Source: Poa pratensis
Lineage: Eukaryota > Streptophyta > Magnoliopsida > Poales > Poaceae
Reading direction: 5' to 3'
Assembly: GCA_947311845.1 (NCBI GenBank)
Contig: CAMZMU010000034.1
Coordinates: forward strand, 94,429,976 to 94,493,975
DNA: 64,000 nt
Below are positions 30,218-40,619 of this stretch, in pieces. The notes under the pieces were generated by a model. The model saw nothing but the letters and a program-made list of their open reading frames with translations, was not told the DNA's origin and searched no databases. The position numbers and the translations under genes were made by a program. The number at the start of each line of letters is the position of its first letter. The stretch's first letter is position 1.

Positions 30218-30683
30218 TCCCTTACTCTGAGCTTAGTTGTCTAAGATAGTTCTATAATACATTCAGTCCAATATAATTTGTAAGTCCCATGGTCTATCCT
30301 GAAATAATATAAAATTTTCAGAATAGTATAAAACTGAACCGGTTTACAAGCACCAAATTAACTTATTGAATGTTTCCAATTCTTACCATACTCTGTGCTG
30401 ATATCTTGAAACCTGAAATCACTAGTATCGTGGAAAGATCTAATAAAAGTCTTCGTTCAATGCTGTGTGCTGATATCTTGATGCTACTCCAACTTTTGTA
30501 GTCAGCAGCCTCTTGGCTGACTGTTCTGAGAATGCCTTAGTTGAATAAAGGTTTGCCAATTTCTATTAAAAAAGTCAGAAATTCAATTTGGCTGCCAAGC
30601 TTACCTGATTCTGGTTGAATAAAAAAATGAAACAAATAATTAAACATTTCTGAAATTTCTGAATTTTTTTGGTGAGTAACACA
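30218..30683. other. Intergenic, no gene seen
   Basis: AT-rich sequence between the duplicated segment and a Stowaway-like MITE. No features recognised. Confidence 0.5.
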
Positions 30684-30685
30684 TA

Positions 30686-30800
30686 CGCCCTCCATTCCAA
30701 ATTACTTGACTTGCATTTGTCGACATGCGGATGTACCTATACTTGTTTAGTGTCTAGATACATCCACATCTAGACAAATGTAAGTCAAGTAATTTGGAAC
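30686..30800. mobile_element. Stowaway-like MITE, right end truncated
   Basis: The left end CGCCCTCCATTCCAAATTAC follows TA at 30684-30685. The right half is its inverted copy (GACAAATGTAAGTCAAGTAA, TTTGGAA), but the last dozen bases of the right TIR are missing. The right end overlaps the 3' end of the neighbouring minus-strand gene. Confidence 0.75.
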
Positions 30801-31477
30801 ACCAGCGCATCACAGCCAGTCTCCAGGTCATCGTCGGCGGCTCCGACCTGCCGACCCCAGCACGACGCCAGAAGCATGTCGTCGTCGCAGTCATCACCGG
30901 ACCACCAGATGGTGACTTGGAACACCAGCTCCCCATGCCGCATGGCTGCCGCGAGGCTGTCCAGCAAAGCTCCCGGCACGCGCACCTTGGTCCCCGTCAC
31001 GACGAGCTGCTGCTCCGCCGCCTCCTTGGGCCCGGCGCAGAGCGGGTGATGCGCCGTCTCGGTTGCGGCCAGCGTGACGCAGCGGTAGGCCACCTCCACG
31101 TAGGTCCCGGGGTCGACGCACGCGTTGTGATGGCGGCTGAGGGAGGCGACGCGGAGGGTGAGGTGGAACTCGGGGTCGAGGGCAAGGTCCATCCGGTTGG
31201 TGGTGAGGCTGGAGACAGAGTCGATGGCGACGGCGTAGCGTGAGTCACAGTTCGGTAACACGGTGGGGAGCCAGACGAGCATCAGTAGGAAGACACCGAC
31301 GACCGCACACACGAAGACAAGGATTGCGAAGATCGTACAGCACTTATCTGCAGACACCGAAAGGCTTTTCTCTCTCCGTTGTCGTTCCGCCGCCGCCGCT
31401 ACTGCCGAGAGGATTTTCTCTTTGTGCTTCTGTTCCGTCGACGGGGCCTCTGGGTGGGTGGACGTGGCCGGCAGCAT
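30785..31477 (-). CDS. Single-pass membrane protein of the LEA2/NHL type (230 aa)
   Basis: From ATG 31477 the protein has a charged N-terminal stretch (KHKEKIL, ERQRREK) and one strong transmembrane segment at about residues 48-70 (IFAILVFVCAVVGVFLLMLVWL). An outside domain of about 160 residues with LEA2-like strand patterns follows (MDLALDPEFHLTLRVAS, TYVEVAYRCVTLA). NHL/HIN1-like proteins of this build sit in the plasma membrane and are linked to stress and defence; that assignment is by layout, not by a strict motif. The frame continues upstream, but this Met best fits a normal N-terminus. The last residues (VFQIT) and the TGA lie in the adjacent MITE end, so the native C-terminus was lost. 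Confidence 0.55.
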   Translation of the reverse strand: MLPATSTHPEAPSTEQKHKEKILSAVAAAAERQRREKSLSVSADKCCTIFAILVFVCAVVGVFLLMLVWLPTVLPNCDSRYAVAIDSVSSLTTNRMDLALDPEFHLTLRVASLSRHHNACVDPGTYVEVAYRCVTLAATETAHHPLCAGPKEAAEQQLVVTGTKVRVPGALLDSLAAAMRHGELVFQVTIWWSGDDCDDDMLLASCWGRQVGAADDDLETGCDALVFQIT

Positions 31478-31862
31478 CGTGTCTATATTAGATTGATGCA
31501 CTAGCCAGTTATCCCAAAAGTCCGAACTGATGAGAAAGGCTTGTGCAATATATATATTATATTTCTGACAGTCCAAGCCCTGCAGGTATCCCGCCATGGT
31601 CGGCTGCCGATATGATTGATTCTCGTCTGGATCGATCGACTGGCTTGCTTGTGTGCATAGTAGGATCGAGAAGAAGAGGTGTGATTTTATAGATGGATCC
31701 AAGGATGAGCTTTCCAAAAGAAAAAGCCAGAGATTCCATATTTCTTTTCTTCTCGCGCGCTAGCATCCCATGTCTTTTTTTTGTACAAGGGGGTGGGGTC
31801 GAAAGACCCCGATGCTGCATTCCTTATGAATCCACGTGGCAGGTACAAATTACACATCGTCC

Positions 31863-32284
31863 CTTTTCGTCAGTGGCGGACCTAGAATTTTAGCAATGGG
31901 TATGCCATACCAAATTTTTGGTGTGTCTATTGACAACGGTATTGTCTTAGGAGATTTTGCATTATAATAAAAAGTTAAATTGTTGGAGATAGCTAGGCAA
32001 CTACAGGCTTCCACGCGAGACTAAAGCCACATCTTGATAAACATGTACGTAGACTAGTGGCCAAAGCTAACGCAGTAATTAACGGATGGATGGTCAAGTA
32101 CTACCAAAGCTAATCAACCCACGTCCCTGAACGAGACAAAGAATGGCCACAGGCTGCATGCCTGCATGTATTAGCTCAGCTTGATTAATCAATTGATCAA
32201 AACAAGTATACACTTGCATGGCTGGGCCGCAGGGTATGCCATGGCATATACGGCATACCCTGTAGGTCCGCCACTGCTTTTCGT
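31863..32284. mobile_element. hAT-type MITE with perfect 8-bp target duplication
   Basis: The element at 31871-32276 starts CAGTGGCGGACCTAG and ends TAGGTCCGCCACTG. It is flanked by CTTTTCGT at 31863-31870 and 32277-32284. The 8-bp duplication and CAGTGGCGGA ends are typical of hAT elements. It is too short (406 bp) to encode a transposase. An inner copy of the GGGTATGCCAT word near each end suggests a nested inverted repeat. Confidence 0.9.
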
Positions 32285-33299
32285 CTATTGCCCTGAAAGA
32301 CCTACTATTCGAATAAAGGGCCAGTGCTTTTACAAAAAAAACCTAGAACTAGAAAAAGAAATGCAATCAGGTCCTAGGGCATCTCCGCCACCAGTCGTCG
32401 GCGACCTCCAGGCGCGAGAAGCACCTGCAGAGAAGACAACACCGCTTCATCCCGCAATCCACAGAGTGGGTGGTACGGAAAGCGATTTTATTGAATCGGC
32501 TTCGTCCATCTCCAACTCTGCAAGAAATCCTCCACGGATCCGACCTGCAGAGAAGAGAAGAACATGCTCCCGTGTCGCTGCGAGCCACCGGAGACCAGCC
32601 GAGTAGGAAGAAAGAAACGCCAACTCCAGATCCGGCGAGCTGCGCACCAGCCCAGCCCCTCCCCTCGCCTCCACGGCCGGCCGGAGAGTAGGACAGCGCA
32701 CCACATCGCGAGATCCACAGAAGGACAGAACTGCCTTTATTGAGGAAGAGGCTTCGAACCACCGCCAATCTTCCACATTGGAAGCTCGCCGGAGAGCAAC
32801 GTGGCCGACCAGCCCGTGCTTGGCATCTACAACGGACCGGCATGGCCCATCGGCATCTCGCCATTCGCCATATACGACCAGACAACTACACCTAAACCTA
32901 CACCTACGGCGAGGGAAAGCAAAACTAAACTGTACAGAGAACTCCGACCGCCATCTCCAGCTCCCCTCCGGCCGGCAGAGCCAGCGAAGGGAGAGCGGAG
33001 CGGCGCCGGAAGGTCGGGGACGACTCTCAAGAGGAGAGGAGAGCGAGTGAGGAGAGAGAAAGAAGAAGACCAAATAAGAGCCCCCAGTTGTAACTAGCTT
33101 CCCATGTCAATTCTACCATGTACGCACACAGCGGCACGGTCCATGGTTTTATAGATGGAGTTGCAATAATGACCGTACGTGTGTTTACGTACGTACTCAG
33201 GGACAGCTCCATGCATGCACGTACGTATAGATCCTACTTCTCGAATTTGGTCACCGTAGAATCCCAACACCAACGTGCGATCAACACCAACGGCGTTGT
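32285..33299. other. GC-rich stretch without a supported gene
   Basis: Long open frames exist on both strands at about 32360-33070, and the composition resembles genic or captured sequence. No domain is recognisable, and the frames are equally long in opposite directions, which argues for composition and not coding. Confidence 0.4.
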
Positions 33300-33488
33300 C
33301 CTTGGAAACAACGTGCTACAGTTGCTTGGAGACGAGTCTGTCTTGTTCTGGATTTGATGGGCGAAAAAAAGCGTGAACGAAAACAACCCAGCAACCATCG
33401 GTGTTATCGTTCACCACACGTCGCAATCGTTGTCGGCAGGAATCATCCCAGGAATTAACCTAGACCGTCGGTACTCAGGCGTCGGCGT

Positions 33489-33607
33489 ACCGGCTCAGTG
33501 CTTCGGAGGTGCTCATAGGGGTAGGGTGTGCGTGTGTGCGTTCATAGGGGTGAGTGTACGTGCGTATTTGTGAGCGTCTGTGTTGTACTGTGTTCTCAAA
33601 AAAAAAA
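33489..33607 (+). mobile_element. 5'-truncated SINE
   Basis: 119 bp of the 3' part of the SINE family at 12275, ending GTACTGTGTTCTC and an A-run. It is flanked by TCAGGCGTCGGCGT at 33475-33488 and 33608-33621. The intact ML copy has the uninterrupted site near 41274-41287. Confidence 0.85.
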
Positions 33608-33817
33608 TCAGGCGTCGGCGTCGTGACGAAAATCTAACCAGTCCTGAAAGACCACGCGAGAAGAAGAACAACTGACATGCACAGTCCTCCACTTGTCGTA
33701 CTGTAACACGAGACCTTTATTCTCTCTCCACTTGATAAAAGTTTTATAATTCCGGCCAACCCCAGTCTCCCGCCTCACACACATGTCCTCCAGCTCTCCA
33801 AGCCCAACCCGACGACT

Positions 33818-34604
33818 CACGCTGGGCATAAAACCCGAAACCCGAATCCCGAACCTGAAATACCTGCACCCGAACCCGAAAAACCCGAGTACCTACTCGG
33901 GTGGTGACTTCAAAAACCTGAACTTTATTCAGGAATTTCGGGTTTGTGTTCCTGGAACCCGAATCACCCGAATGACCCGAAGTATGTACGAATTTTAGCC
34001 TAGTCCAGTAAATAACATCCCGCACTTCACATGTGCCCCAGCCCATCAGCAGCCCAAGAGACTAGTCTAGCACCGTAAGCCCACTTCCTTCCTCAATCGG
34101 TCAACCACTCACCGTGTCAGCCCTAACTGCTGCACTACCGCACGCAGCCACGCACATAGCCTCGCACGATTCCTTCCGCGACCACGACCTCCTGCAGAAG
34201 ACGAGAGGTGGATCGTAGCGGAGGACGAAGTCACTGGAATCGGAGATGCTGCTAAATTCCTGCAAAATCGAACTGAAGAATTTAGCAAGTGTAGGAGAAG
34301 AGGAGGAAATTGCTAGTAGCGCAATGGATTGGATCGAGATCAAGGAAGAAGATAAAAACTTGACCTTTGAGGTGCGGTTGGCTTTGGGGCTTAGGAGAAG
34401 GTTGAGATAGATAGGCCGGTGGCCGGCGGCCGGCAGGAAACGAGGGACAAGGCGCTGCACCATTGTTGTTGAAGAAGGCGGCCGATGCGGCATGGCGCTG
34501 CTACTGCATGTTGTCGGGGAAGGTGGGGCGCGGCGCTGCTTGTTTCTCTCTCAGGCGGGGGCAGCGAGATGCGAGAGGGAGGCGGCCAACCGTTCCACGC
34601 ACAC
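33818..34604. mobile_element. Replacement block with hAT-like ACCCGAA-rich end
   Basis: The block replaces exon 1 of the broken ML copy. Its left part repeats ACCCGAA and CCCGAATCCC words, as seen at the ends of many grass hAT elements. No inverted partner end is found on the right, so it is a truncated element or a complex rearrangement. A minus-strand frame at 34101-34493 has no known domain. Confidence 0.4.
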
Positions 34605-35303
34605 AGCTTCCTCCTGCCCGCGTCTTTTGCAGCTACGTGCTTCGGGGAGGTGAAGATTTCGTGTGAATTTGCCAACCTTTTTTTGGTTGTGACTTGCAGA
34701 TAAGAGCAAGAACTACCCGGTGAATGTGAGCGGCGTGAAGATCGTGCCTGATACGGTCGAGCGCGGCGTGCCCACCACCTTCAACATCTCCGCTTCCTCT
34801 GGTATAAATAGGCACAACTTTATGCTTTTATTATTTCCTTGTGTACGTACTACGTGGTTGCCTGGTTCTGCCATGAATTTGGGGCTTATCTGAGCTGTTC
34901 CTGTTAGGGGTTGTGTCTTGTGTACGGTAAGCTAGGAGATTAGTGTGCCATCTGAGTGAAGTCTATTTGAGTTTTTCCTTCACTGACACCATCTGTAGTT
35001 CGTACGTTACAGCAGCCCGAAGAATTATAGCCCCTTAGACGGAACATGCATGATGAATCAATCTCTGCTTAAGACTGCATCTGGGAAATCAAATTTGTCC
35101 ATGCCCGGTGTCGGCATGTAGTGCTAAACTACGAAAAGGTATACCGTATCTACCTACGAATGCTTCGGGCCCACACGTAGTCATGCTAAGTAGGTAATCC
35201 GAGTAGATAAGGATGATTACGCAGGAAATTCGGGATCATTTATATAAATGTACCGTGGGTAGCTAAATTAGACTAGACGCAAACTGGTAGGTTAGAAACG
35301 AGA

Positions 35304-36194
35304 TTACATTGTAGGACGGTCCGGCGCCCGCGTGGCGTAGGTGATCCTGATGTGTCTGTTGATCTCGGCGGGCTTGTCGTCGATGGTACTATGATTAGCA
35401 GTAGCAGAGACGGGGGATAGTAAGCTACCATCGCGAGTTCGGCCAACTTCCGACGTGGTTGTGGTCTCCGGAGTCGGCCTAGCAAGAACCTCGGGAGTCG
35501 TGAAGGAAGGCTGGGAGGAGGTGGTCATGGTCTCCGGAGTTGGGGAGGGCATGACTGACCCACGTTCCAACGGGGCAGCACTCAGAGGAGGGGTCGCTTG
35601 AGGTGGCGCTGCCACAACTTCTTCGATCCTGGAGTCCAAGACATACCCGGCCACGACCTTGGTTTGAACGGAAGCAGGCAGGTGCACGTCGTTACCTGGT
35701 TTTCTTTGGCCGACAAAAAACCGGGGGACTTGAGGGAAGCCAAAGCTTCCAAGTTCAGCTCCCGGTGGAGACGTTTCCTTGTCCCAAACTTCGGTGTGAC
35801 TCTGATCCTGGTGCTCATGGCCGCGGGAGAGGGGGAAACCGGTGACGAGCATGGGAGTGTCACGGAAGACCCAGCCTCGCCGTGCTGCATGGTCGTGGGA
35901 CTGGCTTCGTCCCTCATGGCGCGAGTTCCTTGACCTTCGACCTTGGGCTTGGTCCTTCCTCGAAAAAGCTTCGCAAGGAAATTTTTCCCCTCCCACTCTA
36001 TCCATTTGACGATGGGCTCGGGGAGGTTCCGGCGCGTCTCCGACGTCGGGGGAGAAGACTACCCTCGGCTGGCCTTCGGCGTCACTCTCCGAGTAGCCTA
36101 CACGATTTGTCATCAAATGTGTAATGGCCCCGCACAATTCCCGAGTACGAAGATAACTCTGACGGTCAGCAGGAGACATACCATCGACGGCCAC
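35304..36194 (-). CDS. Antisense open frame of the Gypsy element
   Basis: A 296-codon frame on the strand opposite to the element's LTR direction. It begins MAVDGMSPADRQSYLRTREL and later becomes rich in Pro, Ser and Thr (PTPETMTTSSQPSFTTPEV). A homologous, more broken frame lies at about 48950-49860 in the other copy. Antisense frames between pol and the 3' LTR are known from Tat-lineage Gypsy elements; assigning this one to that class is inference. I do not regard it as a host gene. Confidence 0.5.
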   Translation of the reverse strand: MAVDGMSPADRQSYLRTRELCGAITHLMTNRVGYSESDAEGQPRVVFSPDVGDAPEPPRAHRQMDRVGGEKFPCEAFSRKDQAQGRRSRNSRHEGRSQSHDHAARRGWVFRDTPMLVTGFPLSRGHEHQDQSHTEVWDKETSPPGAELGSFGFPQVPRFFVGQRKPGNDVHLPASVQTKVVAGYVLDSRIEEVVAAPPQATPPLSAAPLERGSVMPSPTPETMTTSSQPSFTTPEVLARPTPETTTTSEVGRTRDGSLLSPVSATANHSTIDDKPAEINRHIRITYATRAPDRPTM

Positions 36195-36461
36195 AATGAG
36201 TTCCTCCGACGAGCAATCCTAGGCTGGATCGTCCCTTTGGCGCAGGTGGGTGAGGTGGCCCTCGAAGAAGTCGAGAGCAACATCCCACCTCTGGAGTCCT
36301 TTGTCTCGCAGCATCTTGACCTCGCGATCCAAAAGGGCGGTCTTTGCAGATCTCTTGGGCGGCTTGCTCCACATCACCAACTCGGTCGGGAAGGCCTCGC
36401 CTTGGAACAGAGGTGGGGAGCGGTAAATCCACTGTGAGATCCTGGCCTAGGGCTCAATAGG

Positions 36462-36915
36462 ATTGATAGGATACTCATATCAACAAGTTGCAACTTCTTT
36501 TCCGGAAGCTCATCTGGAAAGAACTCCGAGGTTAAGCGCGTTTGGCCTGGAGCGATTTGAGGATGGGTGACCGACCGGGAAGTCCTTCCCGGGTGCGCAC
36601 GAGTGAGGACAAAGTACGCAGAAAAGACTAGTGTTGATCTGTGGGGCCAGTTTAGAGATCCTAGAGAGCGGCCAGGCGTGACAGCCGCCGGCCCGGGGGT
36701 GGGCCGGGGTGTTACAATTGGTATCAGAGCCGACCCTCGCGGTAACTCGGGCGTGTGCGGGTCAGGGGCGTGGACATGTGGGACATGTGCCGGCACTGGA
36801 CGCACAGACGGGTGCCAAGAGGGGAAGTTCCGGAAGCTCATCTGAAAAGAACTCCGAGGTTAAGCGTGCTTGGCCCAGAGCGACTTGAGGATGGGTGACC
36901 GACCGGGAAGTCCTT
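36462..36915 (+). mobile_element. Cassandra-like TRIM carrying 5S rRNA sequence
   Basis: Two copies of a 5S-rRNA-derived block occur: at about 36510-36590 (AACTCCGAGGTTAAGCGCG, GATGGGTGACCGACCGGGAA) and at about 36845-36915. Between them lies a primer site TGGTATCAGAGCC at about 36720, just after GTGTTACA, the end of the first LTR. LTRs holding 5S sequence plus a tRNA-Met primer site define Cassandra. The left boundary is approximate and the right LTR is cut off just after the 5S block. The A-box (GGTTAAGC) and C-box (GGATGGGTGACC) survive. It is absent from the other ML copy. Confidence 0.85.
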
Positions 36916-37560
36916 CCTCGAAGTTGAGCACTTTACCTGAGTAGCTCAAGCAACAACTCGGAAATGGCTCGTGGTTCCCAAGTAAATGACCTGACCGCAT
37001 CTGAAGACTCGACCAAGGAAATCCTAGTTGGAGAACACTAGAGGTAGGTCGGTTTGAGAGTGTTTTCCTCATCTGATTTTCTTTTCAAGCTACCACAGCC
37101 TCATTTCACGTACTGGTGGGGGCTTATCGGCGTGTACTGTGTAGTGCTAAACTATGAAGAGGTATACCGTACAGATGTACGATGACCTTATCAACCTACG
37201 AATGCCTAGGGTCCGCTCGGGTCCGCACATAGTCGTGCTAAGTAGGTACTCGGAAGAGATAGGATGATTAATTTTGTAAAACCCATCAATCACCAGTCCA
37301 ATTCCTCCATAGGGAGAAGGGCACGCTTCGAATTCCAGCTCGGGATTTCTTACTCGGAGTTGAGCGCTTTACCTAAGTAGCTCAAGCAACAACTCGAAGA
37401 TGGCTCGTGGTTCCCGAGAAACGATCTAACTGCATCTGAAGACCCGACTAAGGAAATCCTAGTCGGAGAACACTAGAGGTAGGTTGGTTTGAGATTTTTT
37501 TCCTCAGCCGGTTTTATTTTCGAGCAACCACAGCTTCATTTCACATACTGGTGGAGGGCT

Positions 37561-38138
37561 TGTTGGTGTGTAGTGCTAAACTACGAAGATGTATACCATG
37601 CAGACGTACGATGACCTTATCGACCTACGAATGCCTAGGGTCCCCTCGGGTCCACACTTAGTCGTGCTAAGTAGGTGCTCGGAAGAGATAAGGATGATTG
37701 CACAGGAAATCCGGGATCGTAACTATCTCCACCAGATCGCACGGAATTGAAGACTTGCCGGCCAAGAAGGCGCAGATATATAAGGACTCGGAGGCCGTTG
37801 CCAAAGGGGATCGGATTCTGATTTGACCTTGATCGGAACTCAACTCTTGCGAGATATAAAACCCTAGCCGAGAAGCATCGTCTCCAAGCTCAAAGACCTA
37901 GCTCATAGATCCAATCTAACTCTAGTCTTTTGTAATCCTTGTACTTTGGTCTCCAGATCAATACACTATAAGTAGGACGTAGGGCTATTACCCATCCTTG
38001 GGGGCCGGAACCTGGGTAAAACCACCGTCTTCATAGTCTACACCGAGATCCTTGCGGACGCTGTATCCTCTCTCTATTGTCTCTTCATGACCCCAGCACG
38101 ATTGTAAGATCAGGCAGCTCAATTCAAAACCCTCGACA
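37561..38138 (+). repeat. Gypsy 3' LTR (broken ML copy)
   Basis: 578 bp, TG...CA, preceded by a purine-rich tract (GGTGGAGGGCT). It matches 50813-51385. Confidence 0.85.
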
Positions 38139-38231
38139 CCCGGTTTTTTAAATTAGTGCTAGTCCAGTATACAACCAAGAGTCCATGACACAAATATTTG
38201 TGAAGGATGGAAGATTTCCTGTTATGAATAG

Positions 38232-38255
38232 CTCTCTCTCTCTCTCTCTCTCTCC
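38232..38255. repeat. (CT)n microsatellite
   Basis: About 12 CT units. The equivalent run in the intact copy is at about 51480-51496. In the broken copy the sequence after the run jumps to ML upstream sequence, so exons 3 and 4 are lost here. Confidence 0.9.
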
Positions 38256-38261
38256 TTGACA

Positions 38262-38605
38262 CAAATCTCATACCCATTGCCCTTGTGTTGTGCCTCATGC
38301 TTTTGTTGTCGAAGAGGCTTTGCCAACGAAAATGGAAGGTAGTACTTCTTATCATGTGAAAACAGTAGGTGGATGTTCAGGAAAAAATAATGATTTCTGA
38401 GTATTGTGCTGACTAAATTAGCTAGCTATAGGATGTTACCAAGCTACCAAAGAATTGTACGTCTGAAAGCAAAGGATGATAAAGTAAAGCGTCACATATA
38501 AATCCCACATCAACTTTTAGCGTTGGCTGAGATGGGGCATTTGATCATTTGCCCCATATTACTTGGGCATTTGATCATTTGCCACACATTACTTTGAATA
38601 GGGAT
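38262..38605. repeat. ML upstream region, extra copy
   Basis: It matches 40620-40935 (upstream of the intact ML gene) and 55066-55405, for example GTGCTGACTAAATTAGCTAG, AAAGCGTCACATATAAATCC and GGGGCATTTGATC. It marks a partial duplication of the locus. Confidence 0.85.
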
Positions 38606-39415
38606 ATTTGGGCCGGACTGTCCGGGTCTTGTCCGGGGCCACTCTGCCTTGGCCAGACTATCTTGGCTCAATCTGGCTGAATTGTTCGGGCCTCCTGGGA
38701 CAAATTGCTTTGTATTCTTCTTGATGCTCCTCTCCCCCCTTCTTGAGTCCGAGCTTCTCTCTTGTGTCTTCATGATCATGGCCTTCATACATGAGCACAC
38801 ATAGGGTCCTTGCATTAGGAAGGAAGCCATTCTTGGAGGTATAAAGATTACACTGTTTAGGGATAGATTCACCTCATCTTATAAGACCTTCGCTTGGGCC
38901 CTTGTCATTGGACCAATTGGTGTAGTTGGGGTTGAGCTTGGAATGTTGATGTCCGGGGTACCCACCGTATCACAACCCCACGTCAACGCCGAAAGCGTCA
39001 TTGCAGGATCTTATTGACGAGACCACCAACGCTACCGCGAACCGAGGTGGAAGCATCGTTGTTGACGACTCTCCCCCACAACCCGATGGACCGGATATGG
39101 GGAAACCAACATCCTCACGTGGCCCGCGGCGACGCTGGAACCAGCACCACCGCGACAGGGACAGGGCCGGAGGTACTTATTCCACTGCACCGTCGCCTCC
39201 ACCGCCCAGACGAACACAAGGACACTAAAACCTAACAAACTAGACCAAGACTCCCCGCGAGCATGAAGATCCATGGTCTCCCCCGCCTCTCGGCCCCGAA
39301 ACCGACCGTCAGAGGCGAGGGAGACCGACAGAATCAGCCGGCGTGGCGGCTAGATATTTTTCTTCTTTTTAATGGTACTCATAGCTAGATTGGCTTTATT
39401 ATTATTATTACTACT
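38606..39415. other. Transposon-like sequence, unclassified
   Basis: Words such as GGCCGGACTGTCCGGG and GGGGTACCCACCG, and a GC-rich block at 39000-39350, look like transposon sequence. I could not find matched ends or coding motifs. Confidence 0.4.
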
Positions 39416-40415
39416 TGTCGGGGGGCTACCCCCGGGTAGGGTCATGATGTGGTAAAAGCTATACCCAGGTGTGGGCCAGGTTACAGTGGAAGCCGACATA
39501 CCTGGACCTCTGAGGTGACCAGGTTGTGAAGTTGGTGCAAACCGACATAGGAGAACCGAGGTAACCCGGGCCAGAAGGGACCGAGGTACCATGCTGGTGC
39601 AAACCGGCATATGTGAACCGAGATATGAGACCCGAGATAAGGATCCGAGACATCATGACCGACATATGTATGTCGGTATCTTGTGTATTTTCTTATGTGC
39701 AGGGAAGGTTATTCAAGAAAGGGAATCCGGCATATCCATGCCAGGTTACAGAGATGAGGCACCTTATGTCGGACGGAGGTCAGCGCTGCTGTCCCATCCC
39801 GTCTGGCACGGGAGCGGGGCGTGCGGTACGGCGCATGTCTGAGATGACTGGGCTTACCTCTGCTGACCAAGGACGCGCGTGGGAGCAGGAGAAGGACACC
39901 GCTGACCTCGGCTGTACTTGGGAGCAGAGATATGGGACAGGGCATGGGCAAGCCACGTCCTGTCCACTGTGCAGAGACAATCATGACGTGCAGGCGTGCG
40001 CGTCTGCAGTGTCGGTACGGTGATGTGACCGTTGCTAGTGGAGGGCTACTTCCGTAACTCGGTTTAGCCTATATATAGGGCCTCACCCCCTCCTGCGTGG
40101 GGGACGATGCACTGAGAGACATTTCCCCCCCATAGCTACATCTTCTACCTTGTGTTCATCCCCATTGTTGGGATCATATATCTCGAGGAGCAGCTTTGTA
40201 CGTGTGGCACCGAGATATACAGAGAGGGACAGGCAGGAGTAGGGGTTTTACCTCCTCGCGAGGGCCCCGAACCTGGGTAGATCGTGGGTGTTCTTGTGCT
40301 TGTGAGTTCATCTGTGTGTGCTCCTTAGCGCGCTAGCCCTCTCCCGGATCCTCCAGCGTCCATCGGCCCCGCTCTTTAGCCATCCTATGGCATCTGCCGT
40401 GATACCACCACGACA
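39416..40415. mobile_element. Solo LTR, 1000 bp, target duplication CTACT
   Basis: It starts TGTCGGGGGGCTACC and ends CCACCACGACA. CTACT precedes it at 39411-39415 and follows it at 40416-40420. A TATATATA box at 40070-40077 is followed by a likely transcription start region. No internal domain is present, so it is the product of recombination between two LTRs. The family is not identified. Confidence 0.9.
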
Positions 40416-40619
40416 CTACTACTATTACTACTACTACGGGATAAAATTTCCTGGGTGAAATTTCCTCCATTACGGGATAAAAGAAGAAAAGCTTACAGGA
40501 CAAAGTTCAAGTAGAAACATGTGTTCCTAATAATTAAAAAACGTTAAGGGTTGGTCCTGTGGTTCTTCTACTATCCTTGAAAACTCAAGACTTCAGTTGG
40601 ACCTATCCACAAATTATTA

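Larger units (their letters stand above)
33300..34801 (+). pseudogene. ML-domain gene, broken copy (exon 2 only)
   Basis: The 5' flank matches that of the intact gene (for example GGAATTAACC, GACCGTCGGTACTCAGGCGT, CCTCCAGCTCTCCA). At about 33818, where the start codon should be, an unrelated block begins and lasts to about 34604, so exon 1 is missing. Homology resumes in intron 1. Exon 2 (34700-34801, 102 nt, same length and phase as in the intact copy) encodes NKSKNYPVNVSGVKI and ERGVPTTFNISASS. The next intron runs into the Gypsy element at 35109 and no exon 3 or 4 follows. Without a signal peptide exon it cannot make the normal secreted lipid-binding protein. Confidence 0.85.
35109..38138 (+). 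mobile_element. Gypsy-type LTR element, internally deleted (copy in broken ML gene)
   Basis: The left end begins TGTCGGCATGTAGTGC and keeps about 160 bp of the LTR. The right LTR is 37561-38138 (starting TGTTGGTGTGTAGTGC, ending CCCTCGACA). CCCGG flanks it at 35104-35108 and 38139-38143. The interior lacks gag and pol and retains mainly the 3' region with a minus-strand frame and a doubled 3'-UTR/LTR-head block (36915-37700). The same insertion, less deleted, occupies 42707-51385 in the intact ML gene. Confidence 0.85.

Noticed and set aside
32447..33073. 208-codon minus-strand frame
   Set aside because: No known domain, and equally long frames run on the opposite strand. It looks like composition.
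36505..36915. 5S rRNA-like sequence as a real rRNA gene
   Set aside because: Only about the 3' two thirds of 5S is present, twice, beside a tRNA-Met primer site. That fits Cassandra LTRs and not a 5S gene unit.
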